NCBI GenBank assembly: GCA_913053845.1
Contig: CAJXGD010000023.1
Location: 1 to 34,941, forward strand
DNA from: an uncultured bacterium
Lineage (GTDB): Bacteria; Bipolaricaulota; Bipolaricaulia; RBG-16-55-9; DRJF01
Direction of reading: 5' to 3'
DNA length: 34,941 nucleotides
Below the pieces are notes generated by a model. That model was not told the DNA's origin and did not search any database. It saw only the letters and a program-made list of their open reading frames with translations. The position numbers and the translations under genes were made by a program. Below are positions 5,765-13,432 of the stretch, one piece after another (positions within the stretch are counted from its first letter, which is position 1; every line of letters begins with the position of its first letter).

Positions 5765-8410
5765 GTGAAGCTCTTTATAGGACTCTCTAGCTTGGCCAGA
5801 AGTTATCCGCGCACTACTTTGGCGTTGATCGCCGGCCTGACGCTGTTTTTCATCGGCGGCCTGACCCAACTGCGGATCGCCAATGACCCGCAAGAGTTCC
5901 TGCCCACTGCGCCGGTGGTGCAGAGCTTCCGCCAGGTTGAGCGGGACTTCGGCAGCGCCAGCTTTACCCATAAGCTGTTCGTGCGTTTCGCCCCCCGGCC
6001 GGGCTATTCCGTCAAGTCGCCCCAGGCGGTATTGGAGCAAGAGCGCGTGCTGGAGGCGCTGCGCGCCGTGCCCGGCATCGTCTCGGCCACCGGCTTGCCC
6101 GATTGGGTCAAGGAACTGCGCCGTCAGATGCACGGCGGCGACTCGGCCTATGCCCAACTGGTCCCTTACGATAAGCAGCTAGGCTATAGCCTAGCCGAGC
6201 TGATTAAGCTGACCTTTCAGCGCCTCGCCTTTGCCAAGCAGTACGTCTCAGATCAGGGCACGGCGATGGTGGTGGCCCAGATCAGCCCCCAGGCCGATCT
6301 GGCCCAGGTGGCCCATCTGGCCCAGGCAGCGCTCCTGCCACTCCAGCGACAAGAGCAGGCGACCAAGAGCGGCCTGATGAGCTACGGCAGCGCCCTGGAG
6401 ATATTCAATCGGACCACCCGGCGCGACCTGCGGCTCTTCGCCCCGCTGACCATCGGCCTGGTGGTGCTCCTGCTCCTGTGGCTCTTCCGCCACCTGCGTC
6501 CGGCCGACTGGCGCACCCTGCTGCCGGGGGCGGCCGGCCTGGCCCTGATCGCCATCGGTCCGGCTCTGCCATTGGGAGGACTGCCAGATTGGGCGCCCTG
6601 GCTGGCCGGCTCGACCTTGATCCTGATCAGCCTGCTCTGGAGCCTGCGCCACCTGCTCAATCTCTATCTGGTGCTGATCGTGGTGGGGCTGGCCGGGGTA
6701 TGGAAACTGGGTCTGTTAGGCCTCTTGGGCCTGCCGCTCAACTTCCTGCTCGTCTCGACCATCCCGCTGATCATCGGCGTGGGCATTGATTATCCCATCC
6801 ATCTGCTTCATCGCTACGAAGAGGAGCGGCGCGGCATGACCGGCCAGGCTGCAATGGGCAAGACCCTCGAGCATAGCACCCGTATGCTCCTGGCCAACAC
6901 CCTCACCACCGTGGCCGGCTTTTCTTCGCTCTTGCTCACCCAGAGCTTGCCCATACAGACCTTCGGTCTGCTCTTCAGCTTCGCCATGATCGCCAACTTT
7001 CTGCTTACTTTGACGCTGCTGCCGGCGATCAAGCAGCTCCAAAGCGAGGGGCGCTCCAGGCAAGCGGCGCGGCCGGTGGGCCCGGTCGCCCGGACTGCCA
7101 GCCGCTATGTGCGACTGGTGAGCAACAGTTGGCGGGTCGGCAGCGCGGCACTGCTGATCATTCCGCTCCTGGGGCTGGTGCTGCTTTGGGAAGGGTTGCC
7201 GCTCAACCTGCACGCCTCCGACCTGCGGCGCATGCTCCCGGCCGGCTCGCCCATCGTGCGCCTCTATAACCAGATTGATCAGGAGTTTCGCCCTTACGAT
7301 CAGACGGAGCTGCTGGTGCGCGGCCCCGTTGGGCGGCTGGCGCTGATGCGCGCCGAGCTGATCGAGATCCCCATGCGCCTGGCCGGCTCACCCTATACGC
7401 GCCAGGTGCGCGGCATCGCCCAACTGATAGATGACCTACGCAACGCCAGTCCTCAGATGGAAAAGGGCTTCATGCAGCGCTTCCTCGGCTCCGGCCCGGA
7501 CTCCGCCTATCAATGGGCACTCACTTATCTGAGCCAGAATCCCCAGTTAGCCGGCCGGGCGGCGGCCTACTTGCAGCGCGACCGCTCAGGCGCTTTCAAT
7601 GAAACTGTGGTGCGCATCGGCACGGCTCGCTATACCTCCGAAGCCGACCTGCGGCGGGTCACCGCAGATATCAGTGGCCGGCTAGCCCCGGTGATCACCA
7701 AGCTGAAGCGGGCCGGCTATCAGGTGTGGCTGACCGGGACACCCTTTGTGGAATTGGCCAGTTTGGGCGCCGTGCGCCAGAGCTTTCTCACCTCGCGGAT
7801 CTTCGCGCTGGTACTGAGCTTGCTGCTGGTCGCTTGGGTCTTGCGCTCCTGGCTCTGGGGGCTGTTGGTCGCCGGCCTCATGCTGCCGACTACCGGAGTG
7901 GAGCTGGCGACGATTCATGCCTTGGGCATCGAGATCAACGCTTTCACCGCCGTGGTCGGCGCGGTGAGCATCGGTCTGGGGGTGACCTATGCCATTCCGC
8001 TCATCGAGCGCTTTCGCGAGCGGGGTGGCCTGATAAAGAGCTTGACCACCACCGGCGAGGCGATCTCAGTGGCCTATCTCTCCACCATGACGGCCTTTCT
8101 GGCGCTGCTGCTCGGTGGGATAGTCTGGAACACCGATTTCGGCATTCTGGCCGGTGTGGCCATCTCCGCGGCATATCTGGTGACGCTGCTGGCCTTCCCC
8201 GCCCTGGTGGGCATGTTGCCGCAACTGCTCCTGTGGCTGCGCGGCCGGAAAATCCCGGGACTGAGCTCCTGGTTGGCTAAATATGCCGCCGGCGCTTTGC
8301 TCCCTTCAACGACAAAAGGAGTAACCGATGAAGAAAATCCTCGTCATCAGCCTACTGGCGCTGCTGCTGGGCTGGGGGGCCTTCTCCCTCAAGAGCGCGA
8401 GCGCCGCTGA
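5765..8410 (+). CDS. MMPL/RND-superfamily exporter
   Basis: An 881-residue membrane protein with the duplicated RND layout: one N-terminal helix (about 20-38), a soluble porter domain, and a five-to-six-helix bundle (about 225-420). A second soluble domain (about 445-675) and a second bundle (about 678-850) follow. The first bundle contains the sterol-sensing-like motif IIGVGIDYPIHLLHRYEEE, and the second the matching VSIGLGVTYAIPLIERF. Such pumps use an ion gradient to move lipids or other hydrophobic molecules; mycobacterial MmpL and HpnN are relatives. GTG at 5765 is preceded by GGAG. The last 27 residues (KGVTDEENPRHQP...) run over the start of the next gene in another frame and look non-conserved. 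The substrate is unknown; the context suggests an envelope component. Confidence 0.9.
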   Translation: MKLFIGLSSLARSYPRTTLALIAGLTLFFIGGLTQLRIANDPQEFLPTAPVVQSFRQVERDFGSASFTHKLFVRFAPRPGYSVKSPQAVLEQERVLEALRAVPGIVSATGLPDWVKELRRQMHGGDSAYAQLVPYDKQLGYSLAELIKLTFQRLAFAKQYVSDQGTAMVVAQISPQADLAQVAHLAQAALLPLQRQEQATKSGLMSYGSALEIFNRTTRRDLRLFAPLTIGLVVLLLLWLFRHLRPADWRTLLPGAAGLALIAIGPALPLGGLPDWAPWLAGSTLILISLLWSLRHLLNLYLVLIVVGLAGVWKLGLLGLLGLPLNFLLVSTIPLIIGVGIDYPIHLLHRYEEERRGMTGQAAMGKTLEHSTRMLLANTLTTVAGFSSLLLTQSLPIQTFGLLFSFAMIANFLLTLTLLPAIKQLQSEGRSRQAARPVGPVARTASRYVRLVSNSWRVGSAALLIIPLLGLVLLWEGLPLNLHASDLRRMLPAGSPIVRLYNQIDQEFRPYDQTELLVRGPVGRLALMRAELIEIPMRLAGSPYTRQVRGIAQLIDDLRNASPQMEKGFMQRFLGSGPDSAYQWALTYLSQNPQLAGRAAAYLQRDRSGAFNETVVRIGTARYTSEADLRRVTADISGRLAPVITKLKRAGYQVWLTGTPFVELASLGAVRQSFLTSRIFALVLSLLLVAWVLRSWLWGLLVAGLMLPTTGVELATIHALGIEINAFTAVVGAVSIGLGVTYAIPLIERFRERGGLIKSLTTTGEAISVAYLSTMTAFLALLLGGIVWNTDFGILAGVAISAAYLVTLLAFPALVGMLPQLLLWLRGRKIPGLSSWLAKYAAGALLPSTTKGVTDEENPRHQPTGAAAGLGGLLPQERERR

Positions 8411-9341
8411 CTGCGCAAACAGCACCCTCGATAGCGATCACGATGGCCTGACCAACTGCCAAGAACAGATCTTAGGCACGAACCCGAACAACCCGGATAC
8501 CGACGGCGATGGGATCTCCGACGGAGTAGAGTACTGGCAAACCTTTACCAATCCTCTCCAGGCCGACAGCGACGGGGACGGGATTCCCGACGGCAGCGAT
8601 CCCTATCCCCGGCACTTGCTCTATCAGGATCTCTCCGGGGTGACCACCGACACCGACTCGATCTTGCAGGGGAAGAGCGAAGGTCCGACCGGTTGGGCGG
8701 TGCACCAGAAAACGGTGGTGCGCGTCGGCGATGTGATCACCATCGACTGGTGGGATTATATTGACCCGCAAAAGTTCGTGCTCCGTGGGGCCAAACTGCG
8801 CATCAGCTTCGACTTCGCCGATCCCAATCGAAAGGACTTCACGGCCGACGGCTCCTATCAAGTCAACGTGAAGGCTGACACGGCACATATCATCTTGCCA
8901 CTGGCCTCAGGTCAAATCCTCGACCGGACGATCCCTTGGAAGCCGGACTCCATGACCATCTCCGACTGGGCCTACCATCTCTACAGCAAGCCCCTGAAAG
9001 TAGGTCAGACCTACGATTTCCACGTATTCTACCCTGAGTTATTGGCCTCGGGAGAGGACCCATTTTTCAGCGTACATGCCCAAATCACCGGGGTGCAAAA
9101 GGTCCCGTTGGACAGCCGTTTGGGCCGGCGCGAGTATCAGGTCTATCAAGTCAAGGCCACCTTTCGGCATGTGCCCTTCAAGGACCCCTTCTTCGCACGC
9201 TTCTTGGGACCAAAGCCCCAACTGGACGCCGAGGCCTGGATCACGGTCAAAGACGGGGTGCTCCTGCGTTATAGCACGCCGTTCTTCCGCACCTCGCCGA
9301 CGAAATCGGTCGGCTTCTCCGACTTCATCGTGCAGCACTGA
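8328..9341 (+). CDS. Secreted protein with thrombospondin-type-3-like calcium repeats
   Basis: A 337-residue protein. A signal peptide covers residues 1-26 (MKKILVISLLALLLGWGAFS, ending SASA). A calcium-binding segment follows at about 36-95 with DSDHDGLTNCQE, NPDTDGDGISDGVEYW and ADSDGDGIPDGSDPYP, each a DxDxDG loop of the thrombospondin type 3/EF-hand-like kind. Residues about 100-337 form a beta-rich domain that I do not recognise. The ending QLDAEAWITVKDGVLLRYST recalls lipid-carrier-like beta-sheet proteins, but this is only an impression. The start is supported by AAAAGGAG six bases upstream, and the gene begins inside the end of the MMPL gene. It probably works outside the membrane with the exporter, with stability depending on calcium. 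Confidence 0.82.
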   Translation: MKKILVISLLALLLGWGAFSLKSASAADCANSTLDSDHDGLTNCQEQILGTNPNNPDTDGDGISDGVEYWQTFTNPLQADSDGDGIPDGSDPYPRHLLYQDLSGVTTDTDSILQGKSEGPTGWAVHQKTVVRVGDVITIDWWDYIDPQKFVLRGAKLRISFDFADPNRKDFTADGSYQVNVKADTAHIILPLASGQILDRTIPWKPDSMTISDWAYHLYSKPLKVGQTYDFHVFYPELLASGEDPFFSVHAQITGVQKVPLDSRLGRREYQVYQVKATFRHVPFKDPFFARFLGPKPQLDAEAWITVKDGVLLRYSTPFFRTSPTKSVGFSDFIVQH

Positions 9342-9362
9342 AGCTGCGAAAGGAGGCCTATC

Positions 9363-9815
9363 GTGCTCTCAAGCCTATTTGCCAACCCGTACAACTTCAG
9401 CACCTTCGCTGCCTTCTCAGAACTACTGGTGACTACAGCGGTGCTCACAGTGATCATCTCCAACCTGCGAGGGCACCCCCTCCGCTGGAAGCTGCTCTGG
9501 GGCACCCTGGCCTTTGAGCTGCTGGTCAACGTCAGCTACATGGTCTCGCGAACGATGGTGATCGCTCAGTATGATCCCCAGCCCTTGGATAACTGGCTCG
9601 GCCTGTTCGGCATGTTGCACGGCCTGCTCTCGCTCTTGATGCTCGTAGGGCTGATCGTGCTGGCGCTGCTGGCCACCCGGGCCTTCTTTCGCCAGGGCCA
9701 AGCCTACTTTCAGCAGCATCGTGGGCTCAGCTATCTTTTCATCATCCTCTGGCTGATCAGTGTGGGCTCGGGGGAAATACTCTATCTGGTGGTTTGGCAT
9801 CTCTCGGCAGGCTAG
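9363..9815 (+). CDS. Four-helix integral membrane protein
   Basis: A 150-residue protein with four predicted membrane helices: about 15-34 (FAAFSELLVTTAVLTVIISN), 45-63 (LWGTLAFELLVNVSYMV), 83-107 (GMLHGLLSLLMLVGLIVLALL) and 125-147. His and Arg residues near helix ends (GHPLRWK, MLHGL, QQHRGLSY) are vaguely like small DUF420-type heme-related membrane proteins, but I cannot assign a family. The GTG start at 9363 follows AAAGGAGG closely. It is the last gene of the TetR-headed operon, 21 bases after the calcium-repeat protein, so it may anchor or assist the exporter complex. No function is claimed. Confidence 0.75.
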   Translation: MLSSLFANPYNFSTFAAFSELLVTTAVLTVIISNLRGHPLRWKLLWGTLAFELLVNVSYMVSRTMVIAQYDPQPLDNWLGLFGMLHGLLSLLMLVGLIVLALLATRAFFRQGQAYFQQHRGLSYLFIILWLISVGSGEILYLVVWHLSAG

Positions 9816-9943
9816 AAAAATATAAGATAGCACAAAATCATAGAGGCGGGATGATCCTAATGCGAGGGGGAAGTTATTGCCAGTTCTCACCTCTAATTGA
9901 GTAGATTCTCGCGTCATCAAAGGAGAAGGCTGGCAGGAGTTGA

Positions 9944-9976
9944 GCGGTCAGGTTAAGATGAAGCTGAGCGTTAGGC
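9944..9976 (+). repeat. Possible attC right half-site upstream of uma2-like gene
   Basis: GCGGTCAGGTTAAG at about 9943-9957 followed by CTGAGC-GTTAGGC (core 9970-9976) looks like the L'/R' half of an integron attC. No matching RYYYAAC left half was found in the preceding 150 bases, so it may be a relic or a coincidence. The remaining 9816-9943 region holds no recognisable gene. Confidence 0.3.
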
Positions 9977-9986
9977 GGTGATATGT

Positions 9987-10643
9987 ATGGTGACGAGGGT
10001 GATGGTGGTTGATGAACGGAAGGAGCTCCTGCGGGAGCCCTACGTGGTGCACCTGGGCGGTTGGAGCTTAGAGCGCTATTTGCAAGAGGCGCCAGACCAC
10101 CTAATTTGGGAGTTCGTGCGAGGGGAGGTCGTGATGCATTCACCGGCGACGGCGGAGCACCAAGAGTTGGTGGGCTTTCTTTACCGACTTATGGCTGGCT
10201 ATTGCGAAGACCGAAACTGGGGGAAGATATTAACCGGTCCGGCAGCGGTTCAGATCCTTCCGGAGGTGGTCCGGGAGCCGGACCTCTTCGTCCTGCCGCC
10301 GGAGGCGGTCTCCCGGGCCAAGGGGACGCCCCTGAAGGTGCGTCCTGCCTTGGTGGTGGAGGTGATCAGCCCCTCCACCCGCACGATCGATCTCAAAGAG
10401 AAGGTCGAGGAGTACGCCCTGGCCAGGATCCCAGAGTACTGGGCGGTGGACAGTGAGAAGAGAGAACTCCTGGCCCATCGGTTGGCAGGGGCTCGTTTCC
10501 AGAGGGAGCACCTGAGTCGTGGAAGGGTCGAGAGCCGTGCGGTCCCCGGACTCTGGCTGGATGTCGGCTGGCTCTTTCAGGAACCACTACCGCCCGCCGC
10601 TGGATGCTTGCGGGAGTTGCTCGAATCGTCTGTCAAGGGTTAG
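9987..10643 (+). CDS. Uma2-family (DUF820) putative PD-(D/E)xK endonuclease
   Basis: A 218-residue protein. The Uma2 nuclease-fold landmarks are present: WEFVRGEVVMHSPAT with its Glu, HQELVGFLYRLM, REPDLFVL (PD motif), then PALVVEVISPSTRTIDLKEK and EYALARIPEYWAVD. Acidic and lysine residues in PDLF, VVEV and LKEK fit the PD-(D/E)xK scheme. The ATG at 9987 is chosen because AGGCGGTGA, close to a consensus Shine-Dalgarno, ends 5 bases before it; an upstream GTG at 9978 is possible. The family is abundant in cyanobacteria and Chloroflexota, and its biological role is unsettled. It sits immediately downstream of an attC-like core, so it may have been acquired, and is followed by a hairpin terminator. 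Confidence 0.85.
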   Translation: MVTRVMVVDERKELLREPYVVHLGGWSLERYLQEAPDHLIWEFVRGEVVMHSPATAEHQELVGFLYRLMAGYCEDRNWGKILTGPAAVQILPEVVREPDLFVLPPEAVSRAKGTPLKVRPALVVEVISPSTRTIDLKEKVEEYALARIPEYWAVDSEKRELLAHRLAGARFQREHLSRGRVESRAVPGLWLDVGWLFQEPLPPAAGCLRELLESSVKG

Positions 10644-10665
10644 GGAGACAAGGAGCAAGGCGGAT

Positions 10666-10689
10666 ATTCTCCCTGTCACCCCGGAGAAT
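10666..10689 (+). terminator. Hairpin between uma2-like gene and ald-like gene
   Basis: ATTCTCC (10666-10672) and GGAGAAT (10683-10689) pair across a 10-base loop, followed by CTAGTTT. A short T-run makes it a weak intrinsic terminator for the uma2-like gene. Confidence 0.45.
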
Positions 10690-10710
10690 CTAGTTTAACA
10701 GGGTGGGTCC

Positions 10711-10720
10711 GTGCTATAAT
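10711..10720 (+). promoter_or_regulatory. Extended -10 promoter of the ald/CoA-transferase operon
   Basis: TGC-TATAAT (10712-10720) is a perfect -10 with the TGn extension. The -35 is weak (TAGTTT at 10691-10696, 18-base spacer). Transcription would start at about 10727, which excludes the far-upstream GTG at 10703 as a start codon and favours TTG at 10751. Confidence 0.5.
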
Positions 10721-10750
10721 CGCTTGATTGCCGGCGAAAGGGTGAGACGA

Positions 10751-11908
10751 TTGATCATCGGCGTTCCGCGAGAGCTATCGTTGTTGAAAGGCCTGGCCGA
10801 GCGGCGGGTGGGACTGGTGCCGGCCGGGGTGGCCGAATTGGTCAGCCTGGGTGGACAGGTCTATCTCGAACATGGTGCCGGAGAGGGCGCCGGCTTCTCC
10901 GATGAGAGCTATCGGCAGGCCGGGGCTGAGGTGGTCTATTCCAAGGAGGAGGTCTATCTGCGCTCCGACCTGATCTGCAAGGTGGAGCGGCCGGCCCCGG
11001 AAGAGTGGGAGCTGCTGAAGGCCGATCAGGCGCTCTGCGGCTTCTTGCACCTGAGCGTCGCGCCGCACGAACTCTTGAATCGGCTGATCGAGCGGTCTGT
11101 GCTCAGCGTGGGCTATGATATCATCCGCACCGCCGAACGCCAGCTGCCGGTACTCCATCCCATCAGCGAGATCGCCGGAAAACTGGTCCCCCAGATCGCG
11201 GGGCGCCTGCTGGAGCGAGGCCGGGGGGTGCTGCTCGGCGGCCTGCCGGGCATTCCGCCCGCCGACGTGGTCATCCTGGGGGGCGGCACGGTAGGTTATC
11301 AGGCGGCGCGCGCCCTGCTGGGGGTGGAGGCACGGGTGCTAATACTCGACAAGCGACTGGAGCGGCTGGAAGAGCTGGATCGGCTCTTCGCGGGACGGGT
11401 GGTCACCGCCTCGGCCACGCCGCAAAACATTGAAAAATTCGTCCGTTTTGCCGATGTGCTCGTCGGTGCGGTGCTGGAGCCCGGCGCACGCGCGCCCGTT
11501 TTGGTCAAACGGGAGACGGTGCGGGCCATGAAGCGCGGCGCGGTGATCATTGACTACTCCATTGACCAAGGGGGCTGCATCGAGACCTCGCGGCTGGTCC
11601 CACATCAGGATTATATCTACGAAGAGGAAGGCGTGATCCACTTCTGCGTGCCCAACTGTTCCAGCCTGGTGGCGCGCACGGCCAGCCTGGCCCTGACCAA
11701 CGCGCTGCTGCCCTACCTGCGGGCCGTCGCCCGTGAGGGGCTGCCCGGCGCGCTGTGGCATCATCCCGACCTGGCCCGCGGGGTCTTCACCCTGGGGGGC
11801 TATATCACCAACGAGCAACTGGCCCACGCTGCCCCCGAGCTGTCCGACCGGCTCCGGCCCCTGGCAGAGCTGCTTCAGCGCCCGGCCGATGAGCAGGAGG
11901 AACGATGA
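10751..11908 (+). CDS. Alanine dehydrogenase/transhydrogenase-alpha family oxidoreductase
   Basis: A 385-residue protein of the alanine dehydrogenase family. With the TTG start it begins MIIGVPREL, matching the usual family N-terminus, and GGGTGA lies 5 bases upstream. Residues aligning with the catalytic set of alanine dehydrogenase are present: Lys77 (ICKVERP), His100 (FLHLS) and Asp272 (SIDQGG). A Rossmann loop (LGGGTVG, about 176-182) binds NAD(H). Classical alanine dehydrogenases have a NxPGAVPRTS-like segment; here it is NCSSLVARTASLALTNALLP, so the substrate may differ. The reaction would be reversible oxidative deamination of an amino acid. It overlaps the CoA-transferase gene by ATGA, suggesting the keto-acid product or amino acyl-CoA is handled by the partner. 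No membrane or transhydrogenase-beta segment is present. Confidence 0.82.
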   Translation: MIIGVPRELSLLKGLAERRVGLVPAGVAELVSLGGQVYLEHGAGEGAGFSDESYRQAGAEVVYSKEEVYLRSDLICKVERPAPEEWELLKADQALCGFLHLSVAPHELLNRLIERSVLSVGYDIIRTAERQLPVLHPISEIAGKLVPQIAGRLLERGRGVLLGGLPGIPPADVVILGGGTVGYQAARALLGVEARVLILDKRLERLEELDRLFAGRVVTASATPQNIEKFVRFADVLVGAVLEPGARAPVLVKRETVRAMKRGAVIIDYSIDQGGCIETSRLVPHQDYIYEEEGVIHFCVPNCSSLVARTASLALTNALLPYLRAVAREGLPGALWHHPDLARGVFTLGGYITNEQLAHAAPELSDRLRPLAELLQRPADEQEER

Positions 11909-13218
11909 GCTGGCTGGAAAGCTACTGGCAGAAACGGGTCACGCCCCAGGAGGCCGTCTCGGCGGTCCAGAGCCACCAACGCATCTATATCAGCGGCAAT
12001 GCGGCCACTCCTTTTGTCCTGCTGGAGGCACTGGCCCAGCGCAAGGATGAGCTGGCCGACATCGAAGTTATCCACGTGTTGCTTCTCGATGATCAGAAGC
12101 AGCTAGACCCGCTCTCCCGACCGGAAATGGTCGGTCATTTCCGGCATAACTCGCTCTTCGTCGGACCGGCCGATCGCCCGGCGGTCGTCGCCGGTCGGGC
12201 CGACTACCTGCCGATCTTCCTCTCCGAGATCCCCGGGCTCCTGCGCACCCGGCTGCCGATCGATCTGGTCCTGATTCATCTCTCCCCTCCGGACGAGCAC
12301 GGCTTCATGAGCCTGGGTGTCGAGTGCATCGCCACCAAGGCGGCCATCGAGACGGCACACTGCGTGATCGCTCAGGTCAACGACCGGATGCCACGGACTC
12401 TAGGTGATGACTTCGTGCATATCTCCAAAATTGACAAGCTCATCGAGGTCTCCGAGCCGTTGCCTCAACTGACCGCCTCGCCGCCCGGTGAGGTCGAAAG
12501 GCAGATCGCCACCCATGTGGCCACGCTAGTGCCGGACGAGGCGACCCTACAGGTGGGCATCGGCGGCATCCCCGATGCGGTGCTGGCCCAACTGACCGAT
12601 CGCCGTGACCTGGGCATCCACTCGGAGATGATCTCCGATGGGGTGATGAAGCTGATGGAAGCCGGCGTGATCAGCGGGGCCAAGAAGACGCTGCATCGTG
12701 GTAAGGCCATTGCCACCTTTTTGCTCGGCTCGGAAACGCTCTATCGCTATGCCAATAACAACCCGGCCTTCGAGATCCACCCTGCCGATTACACCAATGA
12801 TCCCTTCGTGATAGCCCAAAATGAGCGTATGATCGCCATCAATTCGGCCATCGAGATTGATCTTACCGGCCAAGTCTGCGCCGACTCGATCGGCGCGGTG
12901 ATCTACAGCGGCATAGGCGGTCAGGTCGATTTCATCCGCGGCGCGGCGCACTCCAAGGACGGGGTGCCGATCATCGCGCTGCCCTCGACGGCCAAGCGGG
13001 GCGAGATCTCCCGCATCGTTCCTCGCTTGCGACCGGGGGCCGGGGTGGTCACCTCGCGCGGTGATGTGCACTATGTGATCACCGAATATGGCATCGCCAA
13101 CCTGCATGGGGCCAACCTGCGCCAGCGCGCCGCGGCGCTCATTCGCATCGCCCATCCTCACTTCCAGGAGGAGCTAGAAGCCTCCCTGAGCCAAAAAAAT
13201 TCGACCGCCCCCTGTTAG
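11905..13218 (+). CDS. Acetyl-CoA hydrolase/4-hydroxybutyrate CoA-transferase family
   Basis: A 437-residue class I CoA-transferase of the butyryl/4-hydroxybutyrate CoA-transferase type. Recognisable segments are the N-terminal RIYISGNAATP, PPDEHGFMSLG, VGIGGIPDAVL and GIHSEMISDG, whose Glu (residue 241) is the expected catalytic residue forming the glutamyl-CoA thioester. FIRGAAHSKDGVPIIALPS and YVITEYGIANLHG occur near the C-terminus. It swaps CoA between a short-chain acyl-CoA and a carboxylate, often acetate, in the cytoplasm. The start codon overlaps the stop of the ald-like gene, so the two are translationally coupled and probably serve one amino-acid degradation or fermentation route. 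The acyl donor cannot be identified from sequence. Confidence 0.88.
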   Translation: MSWLESYWQKRVTPQEAVSAVQSHQRIYISGNAATPFVLLEALAQRKDELADIEVIHVLLLDDQKQLDPLSRPEMVGHFRHNSLFVGPADRPAVVAGRADYLPIFLSEIPGLLRTRLPIDLVLIHLSPPDEHGFMSLGVECIATKAAIETAHCVIAQVNDRMPRTLGDDFVHISKIDKLIEVSEPLPQLTASPPGEVERQIATHVATLVPDEATLQVGIGGIPDAVLAQLTDRRDLGIHSEMISDGVMKLMEAGVISGAKKTLHRGKAIATFLLGSETLYRYANNNPAFEIHPADYTNDPFVIAQNERMIAINSAIEIDLTGQVCADSIGAVIYSGIGGQVDFIRGAAHSKDGVPIIALPSTAKRGEISRIVPRLRPGAGVVTSRGDVHYVITEYGIANLHGANLRQRAAALIRIAHPHFQEELEASLSQKNSTAPC

Positions 13219-13251
13219 CCAGGAGGCGGCCTACATCTGAGTGATCAATTC

Positions 13252-13349
13252 ATCACCTCGATGAATAGGTGATGGAGCTCTCTTGAGAACTCCACTCGTT
13301 CTCCCGTTCTGGGAGCGACATTATCTTACTGCCGCCACTTGCCGGCAGT
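13252..13349 (+). other. Hairpin-rich intergenic region after the CoA-transferase
   Basis: Four inverted repeats follow one another: ATCACC/GGTGAT (13252-13273), GGAG-TCTC/GAGA-CTCC (13274-13293), CTCCC/GGGAG (13301-13315) and ACTGCCG/CGGCAGT (13328-13349). No T-run marks a classical terminator. I recognise no known riboswitch signature. The series may act as a termination or mRNA-stabilising region before the next promoter. Confidence 0.4.
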
Positions 13350-13367
13350 CCATAACCGGTGTCATAT

Positions 13368-13397
13368 TTGTGGCGGACTCCCGCGGGTGGCTATACT
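13368..13397 (+). promoter_or_regulatory. Promoter of the YVTN beta-propeller gene
   Basis: TTGTGG (13368-13373) and TATACT (13392-13397) are 18 bases apart, with the ribosome-binding site GGAGAG and ATG at 13433 following. Confidence 0.5.
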
Positions 13398-13432
13398 GGC
13401 CACAGAAACTGGCCCCAAAGGAGAGCTAAGCT

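Noticed and set aside
6283..6350. DNA tandem repeat CTGGCCCAGG
   Set aside because: It codes for a periodic Ala/Leu/Gln helix of the MMPL protein; codon repetition explains it.
10703..10750. N-terminal extension of the ald-like protein
   Set aside because: It would begin before the TATAAT box at 10715-10720; the family N-terminus fits TTG at 10751.
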